From positions 1 through 33,022 of the forward strand of contig JACZKK010000218.1 in assembly GCA_014860115.1 (NCBI GenBank): a stretch of DNA of 33,022 nucleotides. Reading direction: 5' to 3'. Of this stretch, positions 1-6,967 are shown one piece after another. Both the position numbers and the translations under genes were made by a program. Origin of the DNA: Ignavibacteriaceae bacterium (GTDB lineage Bacteria > Bacteroidota > Ignavibacteria > Ignavibacteriales > Ignavibacteriaceae). Each line of letters opens with the position of its first letter. Within the stretch, counting starts at the first letter, position 1. A model generated the notes under the pieces. It was given only the letters and a program-made list of their open reading frames with translations. It did not search any database and had not been told where the DNA came from.

Positions 1-296
1 ATCCACCTCTGAGGTGGGTTTTGTGCTTCGAACGTCGCTACGGCCATCCTACGGCCATCTTCGCGTATCCTACGGAACATATCAGGGATACAATGAAGAA
101 TTAATAATGAGTCTTTTCTTTGCTTTTTATTTTCTAGTAATTTAAATAAATCAAAATATTTTATTGTTATTGCTTTTGATATTGATTTACCTATCGGGAT
201 GAGACGAATATCGTTATTTGGTGCCAATGCTCGGATATAGTTTCGAGCAGCATATCCAAATCCAGTATAATTCAAAAAACAAGCATAATCAATATT
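1..296 (-). CDS. Glycosyltransferase N-terminal fragment (GT4-like), truncated at both ends
   Basis: The minus strand is open from about 375 to base 1. From about 296 downward it reads like the start of a family 4 type glycosyltransferase: [20 protein letters not shown], then a stretch ending in [10 protein letters not shown]. The Y-T-G-[FY]-G/S-x-A-A-R-x-Y pattern and the later F-E-x-x-x-P-P element are what I associate with N-terminal Rossmann halves of such enzymes. The C-terminal donor-binding half lies beyond base 1. No ATG precedes NIDYA: its expected place holds GAG, and upstream the frame runs into the antisense of the ABC gene. The 5' end is therefore probably lost at a junction near 276-299. 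A likely role is transfer of a sugar to surface polysaccharide. Family assignment is from memory of motifs only. Confidence 0.5.
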
Positions 297-896
297 CTCA
301 CAAGGTTTTACGATATCAGCAAAGGAGAAATCCTGCTTGATGGTATCAACATCGAAAAGCTTGATAAGCGGGAATTAAGAAAGCACGTATCAATAGTTTT
401 ACAGGATGTGTTTTTGTTCTCGGGTGATATAAAATCAAATATTAATCTTCATGATAATGGAATTAGTGATGAAAGAATTTTTGAAGCTGCAAAGATAGTC
501 GGTGCAGATAAATTTATTGCAGACCTTCCGCAAAAATATGGTGAGGAAGTGAAGGAACGCGGAGCCACCTTAAGTGTTGGTCAGAAACAACTGATTTCTT
601 TTGCGAGAGCACTTGCTTATAACCCAAAGATTCTTATCCTTGATGAAGCTACCTCAAGCATAGATACAGAAACAGAGATGCTTATCAAGCAGGCAATAGA
701 AAAACTACTGGTTGGAAGGACGGCCATTGTAATAGCCCACAGACTTTCAACTATACAAAATGCTGATAAAATCATCGTTTTGCACAAGGGAGAAATCAGG
801 GAAACAGGAAATCATCAACAGCTTCTTGCAAAAAAGGGAATTTATTATAAATTGTACCAGCTTCAATATAAAGATCAGGAAATTCTTGCTTCCTGA
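276..896 (+). CDS. ABC exporter ATP-binding domain, 5'-truncated
   Basis: From codon 276 the plus frame reads [13 protein letters not shown], the last two residues of a Walker A motif and the helix after it in exporter-type (MsbA/LmrA-like) ABC ATPases. Then follow a Q-loop (IVLQDVFLF), a signature motif in the variant form LSVGQ, Walker B ([12 protein letters not shown]) and the H-loop ([10 protein letters not shown]), ending at TGA 894-896. The first part of Walker A (GxxGxG) and the whole transmembrane domain are missing: codons just upstream of 276 do not encode glycines. The first in-frame ATG at 408 lies inside the Q-loop region and is not a genuine start. In the intact gene this would energise lipid or drug export across the inner membrane. 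fbp follows after 30 bases and may be co-transcribed. Confidence 0.85.
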   Translation, partial: KTSIINILTRFYDISKGEILLDGINIEKLDKRELRKHVSIVLQDVFLFSGDIKSNINLHDNGISDERIFEAAKIVGADKFIADLPQKYGEEVKERGATLSVGQKQLISFARALAYNPKILILDEATSSIDTETEMLIKQAIEKLLVGRTAIVIAHRLSTIQNADKIIVLHKGEIRETGNHQQLLAKKGIYYKLYQLQYKDQEILAS

Positions 897-926
897 ATTC
901 ATCAACAAAAGGGAGAAGGGAAAAAA

Positions 927-1949
927 ATGGGCTCAACACAATTCATGACTCTCGGTCGGCACATTATAGAAGAGCAATCAAAATATTCCGGTGCGACCGG
1001 CGAACTTTCAAAACTATTACACGATCTTTCACTCGCAGCAAAAGTTATTTCGCTTGAAGTTAACAAAGCAGGACTGGTTGATATTATCGGTTTTACCGGT
1101 GATAATAATATTCACGGCGAGCAGGTTAAAAAACTGGATATGCTTGCTCACGACATGTTGATTAAAGCCATGGATCATGGAGGACATCTTTGTGTGATGG
1201 CTTCAGAGGAAGAAGAAGACATTATTCAAATTCCACAGAAGTTTAATATTGGTAAATATGTCCTTCTGTTTGATCCTCTCGATGGCTCTTCAAATATTGA
1301 CGCTAATATTAGTATCGGAACTATTTTCTCTATTTACAGAAGAGTCTCACCAGGTGACGGACCAGGTACAATGAAGGATTGTTTGCAAGCTGGAATTCAC
1401 CAGGTTGCTGCCGGCTATGTTGTTTATGGATCGAGTACAATGCTCGTCTATACTGCTGGTGCAGGTGTCCATGGTTTTACTCTTGATCCTGCATTTGGCG
1501 AGTTTCTTCTCTCGCATCCGAATATTCAGACTCCTAAAAAATCCAAGATCTACAGCATCAATGAAGGTAATTATCTTTACTGGCATCCCGGACTGAAAAA
1601 ATATATTAAGTATTTACAGGAAGAAGATAAAGCAACTAACCGTCCGTATTCATCAAGATACATCGGTTCGATGGTTGCAGATATTCACCGTAATCTTTTA
1701 TACGGCGGAATATTTATGTATCCGGCTGATTCAAGAAATCCTTATGGTAAATTACGCCTGCAATATGAATGCAATCCAATGGCCTTTATTGTTGAGCAGG
1801 CTGGCGGTCGGGCTTCAAATGGAAAGATGAGAATATTAGAAATTCAACCTGAAAAACTGCATCAGCGAATGCCAATTTTTATTGGAAGCGAAGAAGATGT
1901 GAAGACAGTTGAAAAATTTATGGCTGAAGTGGTAGTGCCGGTAAATTAA
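927..1949 (+). CDS. fbp: Fructose-1,6-bisphosphatase class I
   Basis: Hydrolyses fructose 1,6-bisphosphate to fructose 6-phosphate, the committed step of gluconeogenesis, in the cytoplasm. The 340-residue length is normal for class I enzymes. Visible family features are an acidic run at residues 94-98, the metal-binding block LFDPLDGSSNID at about 114-125 (D116, D119), SSRYIGSMVADIHRNL with its substrate-phosphate-binding region, and the C-terminal KLRLQYECNPMAFIVEQAGG. The ATG at 927 has a good ribosome-binding site (GGGAGAAGGG, roughly 6-15 bases upstream); a second Met at codon 7 is less well placed. It lies 30 bases after the ABC fragment on the same strand and converges on the next gene with only 6 bases between stops. 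Identification is secure. Confidence 0.97.
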   Translation: MGSTQFMTLGRHIIEEQSKYSGATGELSKLLHDLSLAAKVISLEVNKAGLVDIIGFTGDNNIHGEQVKKLDMLAHDMLIKAMDHGGHLCVMASEEEEDIIQIPQKFNIGKYVLLFDPLDGSSNIDANISIGTIFSIYRRVSPGDGPGTMKDCLQAGIHQVAAGYVVYGSSTMLVYTAGAGVHGFTLDPAFGEFLLSHPNIQTPKKSKIYSINEGNYLYWHPGLKKYIKYLQEEDKATNRPYSSRYIGSMVADIHRNLLYGGIFMYPADSRNPYGKLRLQYECNPMAFIVEQAGGRASNGKMRILEIQPEKLHQRMPIFIGSEEDVKTVEKFMAEVVVPVN

Positions 1950-1955
1950 TTATTT

Positions 1956-2222
1956 TTATTCAGATATCTTTTTCAGCTCGGCATCTATTTTTTGTGCGAG
2001 TTCATCTATCGAGATGCCAACCACTTTAATCTTTGCACTTCGTATAGATACCTTAGGAGGATCTCCTTCTCCTTTCATAAACTTAAACAAACAGTAGCCA
2101 AGTCTGTTCTTGTCATTTGTAACAGGGATGTTTTCACTGAAGTTTTCAACAATACTATAAACTTTTTTCTCAAGCGAAGATTGAGGAAATTCAATAGTTC
2201 CGGGAGGTGGTAGTGTCGTCAT
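1956..2222 (-). CDS. Small hypothetical protein, 88 aa
   Basis: An 88-residue acidic-basic mixed soluble protein starting MTTLPPPGTIEFPQ. I do not recognise a family. It has no signal peptide, membrane segment or cysteine pair (one Cys, in LGYCLFKF). The N-terminal 15 residues are proline-rich; the rest looks like an alpha/beta fold with a K/E-rich C-terminal helix (SIDELAQKIDAELKKISE). The ATG is preceded by a weak GAAAG. It sits alone on the minus strand between fbp (convergent, 6-base gap) and the GT9 gene (divergent, 114-base gap). I call it real because the opposite-strand reading is cysteine- and phenylalanine-rich and has no better neighbour, and because the composition looks like a normal protein. 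Confidence 0.6.
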   Translation of the reverse strand: MTTLPPPGTIEFPQSSLEKKVYSIVENFSENIPVTNDKNRLGYCLFKFMKGEGDPPKVSIRSAKIKVVGISIDELAQKIDAELKKISE

Positions 2223-2336
2223 ATCAATACTTTCAAAATTTATATGCTAAATTAATTCCAAATACTCTAAACTTCAACATTTGTTTTATGTGTAATCAAT
2301 AAATGTTTATATTTTACAGTAAATTTTGCTACAAAA

Positions 2337-3329
2337 ATGGTAATAGACTTTTCTAAGTTAAAGAAAATACTCATCATAAGACTAAGTTCGATTGGCGATA
2401 TATTGCTAACTACCCCACTAATACGCTCAATAAAAAAAATAAATCCGGAAATTCAAATTGATTTTGTATTGAAAGAAGAATTTTTTGAGCTTGTTCAATA
2501 CAACCCAAACATCTCCAATATCTATAAATACACAAAACATAGCTTTGAAAAAAAGATTCTTGGCAATGCGTTGAGTTCTAATAACTATGAACTTGTAATT
2601 GATTTGCAAAGTAATTTAAGAGCACGTGAAATCATCAGACCATTGCATTGTCAGGTTGTTCGAATTAAGAAAAATAATTTTAAGAAATTTCTAATAGTCC
2701 ATTTTAAGATAAACAAGCTAAACGATGCTCCTCAAATTCCAATCAGATATGCTGAAGCTTCAGGTGTTGAACTTGACACAGAAGGACTTGATTTCTTCAC
2801 AGAAAACCTGCCGGACTCGCGATTAGATAAGAATGAAAAATACATTGGCTTCTGCCCGGGTTCAAAACATTTTACCAAGCGTTGGCCAGTAGATTATTTT
2901 ATCGAGCTGGGAAATAGTTTAGAATCCGCTGGTTACAAGATTGTACTTTTCGGAGGATTAGAAGAAGTAGAACTTTGTTTTGAATTAGAGAACAAAATCA
3001 AAAATGTTTTAAATCTCTGCAATACGAGTATTTTACAAGTAGGTTCTGATATGAAAATGTGCAAAGCCATTTATACAAATGATTCGGGATTAATGCATCT
3101 TGCATCTGCCCTGAAAGTTCCTGTGATAGCATTTTTTGGATCTACAGTAAAAGAGTTTGGATTCTATCCTTACAAAGCAAATAGTATTGAACTTGAGAAC
3201 AAGAATCTTTTTTGCAGACCATGTACTCACATTGGTAGAAAGTCGTGTCCGAAAATTCACTTCAAATGTATGAAGGAGCTGAAACCGGAGCTGGCATTTA
3301 ATAGTTTAACCAAACTTCTGATGTCATAA
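2337..3329 (+). CDS. Glycosyltransferase family 9 (heptosyltransferase-like)
   Basis: A 330-residue GT9 enzyme of the ADP-heptose:LPS heptosyltransferase type. The N-terminus KKILIIRLSSIGDILLTTPLIRSIKK is the family's first Rossmann strand and loop. The C-terminal half has FCPGSKHFTKRWPVDYFIELG and the donor-binding TNDSGLMHLASALKVPVIAFFGST. Near the C-terminus is the four-cysteine cluster C-x2-C...C...C (CRPCTHIGRKSCPKIHFKC) often seen in this family. It likely adds a heptose or related sugar to lipid A-Kdo core on the cytoplasmic face. Its TAA shares a base with the ATG of waaA, so the two are almost certainly translationally coupled. The exact sugar cannot be told from sequence alone. Confidence 0.9.
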   Translation: MVIDFSKLKKILIIRLSSIGDILLTTPLIRSIKKINPEIQIDFVLKEEFFELVQYNPNISNIYKYTKHSFEKKILGNALSSNNYELVIDLQSNLRAREIIRPLHCQVVRIKKNNFKKFLIVHFKINKLNDAPQIPIRYAEASGVELDTEGLDFFTENLPDSRLDKNEKYIGFCPGSKHFTKRWPVDYFIELGNSLESAGYKIVLFGGLEEVELCFELENKIKNVLNLCNTSILQVGSDMKMCKAIYTNDSGLMHLASALKVPVIAFFGSTVKEFGFYPYKANSIELENKNLFCRPCTHIGRKSCPKIHFKCMKELKPELAFNSLTKLLMS

Positions 3330-4603
3330 TGAAAAAGTTCTGGCAGATAATATATAATGTATTTTTTGTTCCACTTCTTTATTTAACATTAATTTTCATT
3401 TCTCTCTTTAAGAAAAAAATCCGAACTGGTATAGCCGGCCGAAAAAGAATATTTGAAGATTTAATACTTAGCCGTTTGACACTTGACTTGTCAAAAAAAG
3501 TTATTTGGTTTCATTCTTCATCCCTGGGTGAATTCGAACAGGCAAAACCAATTATTGAAAAGCTTAAAAAAGAAACAGATGTAAAAATCGTAGTAAGCTT
3601 TTTCTCACCATCAGGTTATGAAAATTCAAAGAAATATCCTTACGCAGATATAATCACTTACCTGCCCTTTGATTCAAGGTGGAGAGCTAAAAGATTCATC
3701 GAGATCATTTCACCGAATATGGCTGTATTTATGCGTTACGATATATGGCCAAACTATATTTGGGCGTTGAAGAAGAAAAAGATTCCCTGCCTCTTAGTGG
3801 ACGCAACAATGAAGAAAAATTCTCCGCGTAAGCTGCCATTAGTAAGGTCGTTCCATAAATACCTTTACGAAGACTTCACAAAAATCTTGACCGTATCAGA
3901 AGAAGACGGCGAAGGTTTTAAGAGTTTCAAATGTAAGAATGTACAGATAAGAGTAGTTGGCGATACACGCTTCGACAGAGTGTACAGCAGAAGCGTTGCT
4001 TCAAAGGGAAGTAAAATAATCAACTCGGAAATTTTTAAGGATCGCAGAGTTTTAGTTGCAGGCAGCACCTGGCAGCACGATGAGGATGTAATCATTCCCT
4101 CATTTCTGAAACTATTGAGGTTTGAGAAGAAAGCGCTGATGATAATTGCACCTCATGAACCAACAATATTACATCTTGAAAAATTGGAACAGGAGTTTGC
4201 AGGTGAGGCAACTTCTATTAGATTATCGCATATCAACAACTATAATAATCAGCAAATTATTATTGTTGATTCGATCGGAGTGTTATCTATTCTTTACAGC
4301 TATGCAGACACAGCTTTTATCGGCGGCAGTTTCAAGATAAATGTTCACAATGTGCTTGAAGCAGCAGTATATGGAGTCCCCGTTTTATTCGGACCCAAAA
4401 TTGATAATTCTCAGGAAGCAAAAAAATTAGTTGAAGTTGGTGGTGGAATAATGGTAAAGGATAAAAAGGAGTTTTACAGGGTGATTAGAAAATTATTTTC
4501 TGATGAGAAACTGCTGAATGAATGTGGAAGAAAATCTTATGACTTTGTACATAAAAATATTGGTACGACCGATCGGATAATTAAAGAAATTTTCAGCGAA
4601 TAA
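3329..4603 (+). CDS. waaA: 3-deoxy-D-manno-octulosonic acid transferase (Kdo transferase)
   Basis: Transfers Kdo from CMP-Kdo to the lipid A precursor, the first step of LPS core assembly, at the inner face of the cytoplasmic membrane. At 424 residues it has normal length. An N-terminal membrane anchor spans about residues 8-28, then G-x-x-GRKRIF, then WFHSSSLGEFEQAKP with the catalytic-type glutamate at 68. The C-terminal half has VAGSTWQHDEDVI, IIAPHEP, and AFIGGSFKINVHNVLEAAVYGVPVLFGP, the CMP-binding region. The ATG overlaps the stop of the preceding GT9 gene (TAATG). The gene converges on the DinB-like gene with a 3-base gap, so no separate terminator fits there. Confidence 0.96.
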   Translation: MKKFWQIIYNVFFVPLLYLTLIFISLFKKKIRTGIAGRKRIFEDLILSRLTLDLSKKVIWFHSSSLGEFEQAKPIIEKLKKETDVKIVVSFFSPSGYENSKKYPYADIITYLPFDSRWRAKRFIEIISPNMAVFMRYDIWPNYIWALKKKKIPCLLVDATMKKNSPRKLPLVRSFHKYLYEDFTKILTVSEEDGEGFKSFKCKNVQIRVVGDTRFDRVYSRSVASKGSKIINSEIFKDRRVLVAGSTWQHDEDVIIPSFLKLLRFEKKALMIIAPHEPTILHLEKLEQEFAGEATSIRLSHINNYNNQQIIIVDSIGVLSILYSYADTAFIGGSFKINVHNVLEAAVYGVPVLFGPKIDNSQEAKKLVEVGGGIMVKDKKEFYRVIRKLFSDEKLLNECGRKSYDFVHKNIGTTDRIIKEIFSE

Positions 4604-4606
4604 TTT

Positions 4607-5116
4607 CTACCTCAAATATTTTTCCCGTAAGAAATTCATATGATGTTTCTCATGACCCGCTATCATATAAAGAATTGCAAGGACGGTTACGGAAGTATCA
4701 TTTGCATAGCCTCTTCTATTAAACATTTCCGGAGTAAAACTTCTGAACAAAAGAATATTTGATTCCCTTAATAATCTAAAATCATAATTCAATTCGAAGA
4801 GTTCACGGCTGTTAAAATTTCCTTCCTTCACATAATCATCCTGATCAAAACCCGGCAGTGATTTTTTCTCTCCCCTCGCAATGCAAAGTGCACGATAAGC
4901 AAAAACTCTTTCCGTATCGAGCAGATGACCAACGACTTCTTTCACAGTCCATTTACCATCAGCATACCTGAAATTGCCTTTGTGTTCGGAAAATGAATTA
5001 AGAACATCCTGCGTTTTTTTACTTTGATCGTTAAGTATCTTTAGTATATCATCACCATCAATAAGCTTGATATAATTTTCATAGTATGGAGCGTAATCTC
5101 CCGGAGCCGGTTTCAT
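4607..5116 (-). CDS. DinB-family putative metal-binding protein
   Basis: A 169-residue four-helix-bundle protein of the DinB/YfiT superfamily. The three-histidine metal site is visible: H64 in VVGHLLDTERVFAYR and the pair H155/H159 in MIAGHEKHHMNFLREKYLR (H-x3-H). GKWTVKEVVGHLLDTE at 54-69 is a typical family entry motif. Members bind nickel, zinc or iron, and some are thiol-dependent transferases; the substrate here cannot be inferred. The ATG is supported by a strong ribosome-binding site, AGGAG about 7 bases upstream. The gene ends 3 bases from waaA on the other strand and starts just beside the hairpin repeat at 5140-5205. Confidence 0.88.
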   Translation of the reverse strand: MKPAPGDYAPYYENYIKLIDGDDILKILNDQSKKTQDVLNSFSEHKGNFRYADGKWTVKEVVGHLLDTERVFAYRALCIARGEKKSLPGFDQDDYVKEGNFNSRELFELNYDFRLLRESNILLFRSFTPEMFNRRGYANDTSVTVLAILYMIAGHEKHHMNFLREKYLR

Positions 5117-5139
5117 TTTTTTCTCCTATTATTAATTTC

Positions 5140-5205
5140 TGTAGCTCAGGACTCCAGTCCTGAGAATTTTGCTCAGATTTGTCCCGCAAAACGGGATGAG
5201 CTACA
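5140..5205. repeat. Composite palindromic intergenic repeat
   Basis: A 66-base element with perfect 9-base outer arms, TGTAGCTCA at 5140-5148 and TGAGCTACA at 5197-5205. It encloses two further hairpins: CTCAGGACT/AGTCCTGAG (5145-5153 and 5156-5164) and TCCCG/CGGGA (5182-5186 and 5192-5196). The first inner hairpin shares bases with the left outer arm, so alternative folds are possible. It lies between the start of the DinB gene and the stop of the asparaginase gene, both on minus. The outline resembles REP-type dispersed elements or a cloverleaf; it lacks tRNA features. Confidence 0.75.
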
Positions 5206-5216
5206 ATTATCAAAAA

Positions 5217-6191
5217 TTATTTCCAGATTTTTACTTCAAATACTCCATCTGATGTAGCAACACCACGCATCATACTGGAAGTATTAAAAGGAAATTCAAA
5301 ATTATAATTTTTATCAACCGCAATTATTCCGCCCGATCCTTTCGGTAAAATCTGATGAATGACTTCATCAGCCGCTTGATTCAATGTCAGACCTTTAAAC
5401 TCCATCAATGCCGAAACCTGGTATGCTGCAGTATTTTTAATGAACAACTCTCCGTGCCCGGTAGCTGAAATTCCGCAAGTTTTATTGTTGGCGTAAGTGC
5501 CAGCATTTATCAATGGTGAATCACCAACTCTTCCTGGCATTTTACCTGTTCTTCCTCCTGTTGAAGTTGCTGCGGCAATATTTCCATATTGATCTATTGC
5601 TACGCAGCCAACTGTTCCCTTTACATTCCTCGTCATCCTTTTTAATTCATTGAACCTGTCGTGAACAAAAAAATAAGAGGGATCGACAATATCTGCACCT
5701 AAACTTTTTCCAAGCTCATCGGCATATATTCCTGCAAAGAGCACATGCTGAGTTTTTTCCATTACCATACGTGCAAGTGAAATTGGATTTTTAATTGTGG
5801 TTACTCCTGCAACGGCACCAGAAGATAAATCTCTCCCATCCATTATAGATGCATCAAGTTCATTTTTTCCTTCAGCAGTAAATACTGCTCCTCTTCCTGC
5901 ATTGAACAGTGAATCATCTTCAAGGAACCTGACAACCTGCTCAACTGCATCAAGACTTTTTCCTCCTTTTTCAAGAATTTCCTTTCCAATATTTAGTGCA
6001 GCAGTTAATGATTTCAGATACGCTTGCTTTGAAGACTCTTCCATATTTGGATCCATTGATCCGGCACCACCGTGAATTACGATTGTGTATTTTCCGTTCA
6101 GCTGCTGAGAAAAAGTCGTTTGGCAGAGTAAGAGAACGAGTAAGATTAAGAGTAAGAAAATTTTTGATCTGCTTTTTGTAAGGATTTTCAT
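5217..6191 (-). CDS. Exported isoaspartyl peptidase / type 2 L-asparaginase (Ntn hydrolase)
   Basis: Cleaves isoaspartyl (beta-aspartyl) dipeptides and often L-asparagine. Residues 1-29 form a signal peptide (KILTKSRSK, then a Leu/Ile-rich core, ending TTFSQ), so it acts in the periplasm or outside. The mature part begins YTIVIHGGAG, the family's N-terminal signature. GTVGCVAID at 192-200 contains Thr193, which should become the N-terminal nucleophile after autocleavage. The substrate-binding GGRTGKMPGRVGDSP and GTYAN follow. The 324-residue length is normal. It is divergent from the DUF2459 gene with only 13 bases between start codons, so no full-length promoter fits between the two ATGs and the control regions must overlap coding sequence. 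Confidence 0.94.
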   Translation of the reverse strand: MKILTKSRSKIFLLLILLVLLLCQTTFSQQLNGKYTIVIHGGAGSMDPNMEESSKQAYLKSLTAALNIGKEILEKGGKSLDAVEQVVRFLEDDSLFNAGRGAVFTAEGKNELDASIMDGRDLSSGAVAGVTTIKNPISLARMVMEKTQHVLFAGIYADELGKSLGADIVDPSYFFVHDRFNELKRMTRNVKGTVGCVAIDQYGNIAAATSTGGRTGKMPGRVGDSPLINAGTYANNKTCGISATGHGELFIKNTAAYQVSALMEFKGLTLNQAADEVIHQILPKGSGGIIAVDKNYNFEFPFNTSSMMRGVATSDGVFEVKIWK

Positions 6192-6204
6192 AAAAATTTG
6201 TTTT

Positions 6205-6927
6205 ATGTTAGTAAAAAGAGAACTTTTAAAAATTTACATGAATAACATAGTAATCTTTCCGATAATTTTCTTTTTTTTGCATACATCACCTGCACTTCAG
6301 GTTACTCCAATAGATTGGGAGTGCTGCGGCTTCTCAAAGGAAGCTACAAAAGTTTTTTTTCAGGATGATTCTCTGAAGACTGTTTACTTGATAAAAGAAA
6401 GATGGCATACTGCGGTTGTTTTTAACATCGAAGATGTAGATTCAATAATTTTACCGGAGATAAAATATTTCAGAAATGCAGAAATGATAGATATAGGCTG
6501 GGGCGACGAAGCATTTTATCAACACCCTGAATTCGATTGGGATCTTGCTTACCAGGCGATTTTCCACTCCACACCAAGCACACTCAGAGTGGAAGGTATA
6601 AATATTACAAAGCAGCAGTACTTTGACATTTCGGAGATTGTTGTTGAATTAAAAATTAACGATGAACAAATAAAAATTTTACAAAAGTATATCAGTGATA
6701 CGATCTTTAGAAATGAAAACGGGGATTATGAAATTCTAAGCACACAATATCTGAACCGGGTTTATTTTTTAAAAGCAAACGGAAGTTATCATCTCTTTAA
6801 CACCTGTAACACCTGGCTGGCAAGAGGATTAAAAAAATCAGGTTTAGAGATAAAAGACGATATAGTTCTTACCGAGCAGCTTTTTAATGAAGCTGCAAAA
6901 ATTGGAATTGTAATAAAGGCCGAGTAA
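6205..6927 (+). CDS. DUF2459 family exported protein
   Basis: A 240-residue protein of the DUF2459 (TIGR02117) family, whose function is unknown. Matching elements are VYLIKERWHTAVVF (conserved W-H), IDIGWGDEAFYQHPEFDWDLAYQAIF, and LFNTCNTWLARGLKKSGL (conserved N-T-C-N-T-W). A hydrophobic segment (about residues 13-30) works as a signal peptide or anchor. Starting at 6205 gives a basic n-region (MLVKRELLK); the ATG at 6238 would give an uncharged one. Neither has a clear ribosome-binding site, so the start is uncertain. The conserved His/Asp/Cys/Asn/Trp set hints at an NlpC-like hydrolase, but that is only inference. Confidence 0.78.
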   Translation: MLVKRELLKIYMNNIVIFPIIFFFLHTSPALQVTPIDWECCGFSKEATKVFFQDDSLKTVYLIKERWHTAVVFNIEDVDSIILPEIKYFRNAEMIDIGWGDEAFYQHPEFDWDLAYQAIFHSTPSTLRVEGINITKQQYFDISEIVVELKINDEQIKILQKYISDTIFRNENGDYEILSTQYLNRVYFLKANGSYHLFNTCNTWLARGLKKSGLEIKDDIVLTEQLFNEAAKIGIVIKAE

Positions 6928-6967
6928 TCAATAATAAAAGATTAATAAAATTTTAAAAATAAAACTC

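Noticed and set aside
408-896. ABC ATPase read as a complete 162-residue protein starting at ATG 408
   Set aside because: The frame continues upstream through the Q-loop and Walker A end to about 276, so ATG 408 is internal; the gene is truncated.
5140-5205. tRNA-like cloverleaf
   Set aside because: No CCA-adjacent acceptor stem of seven pairs, no T-loop (TTC) or anticodon arrangement; it is better described as a composite palindrome.
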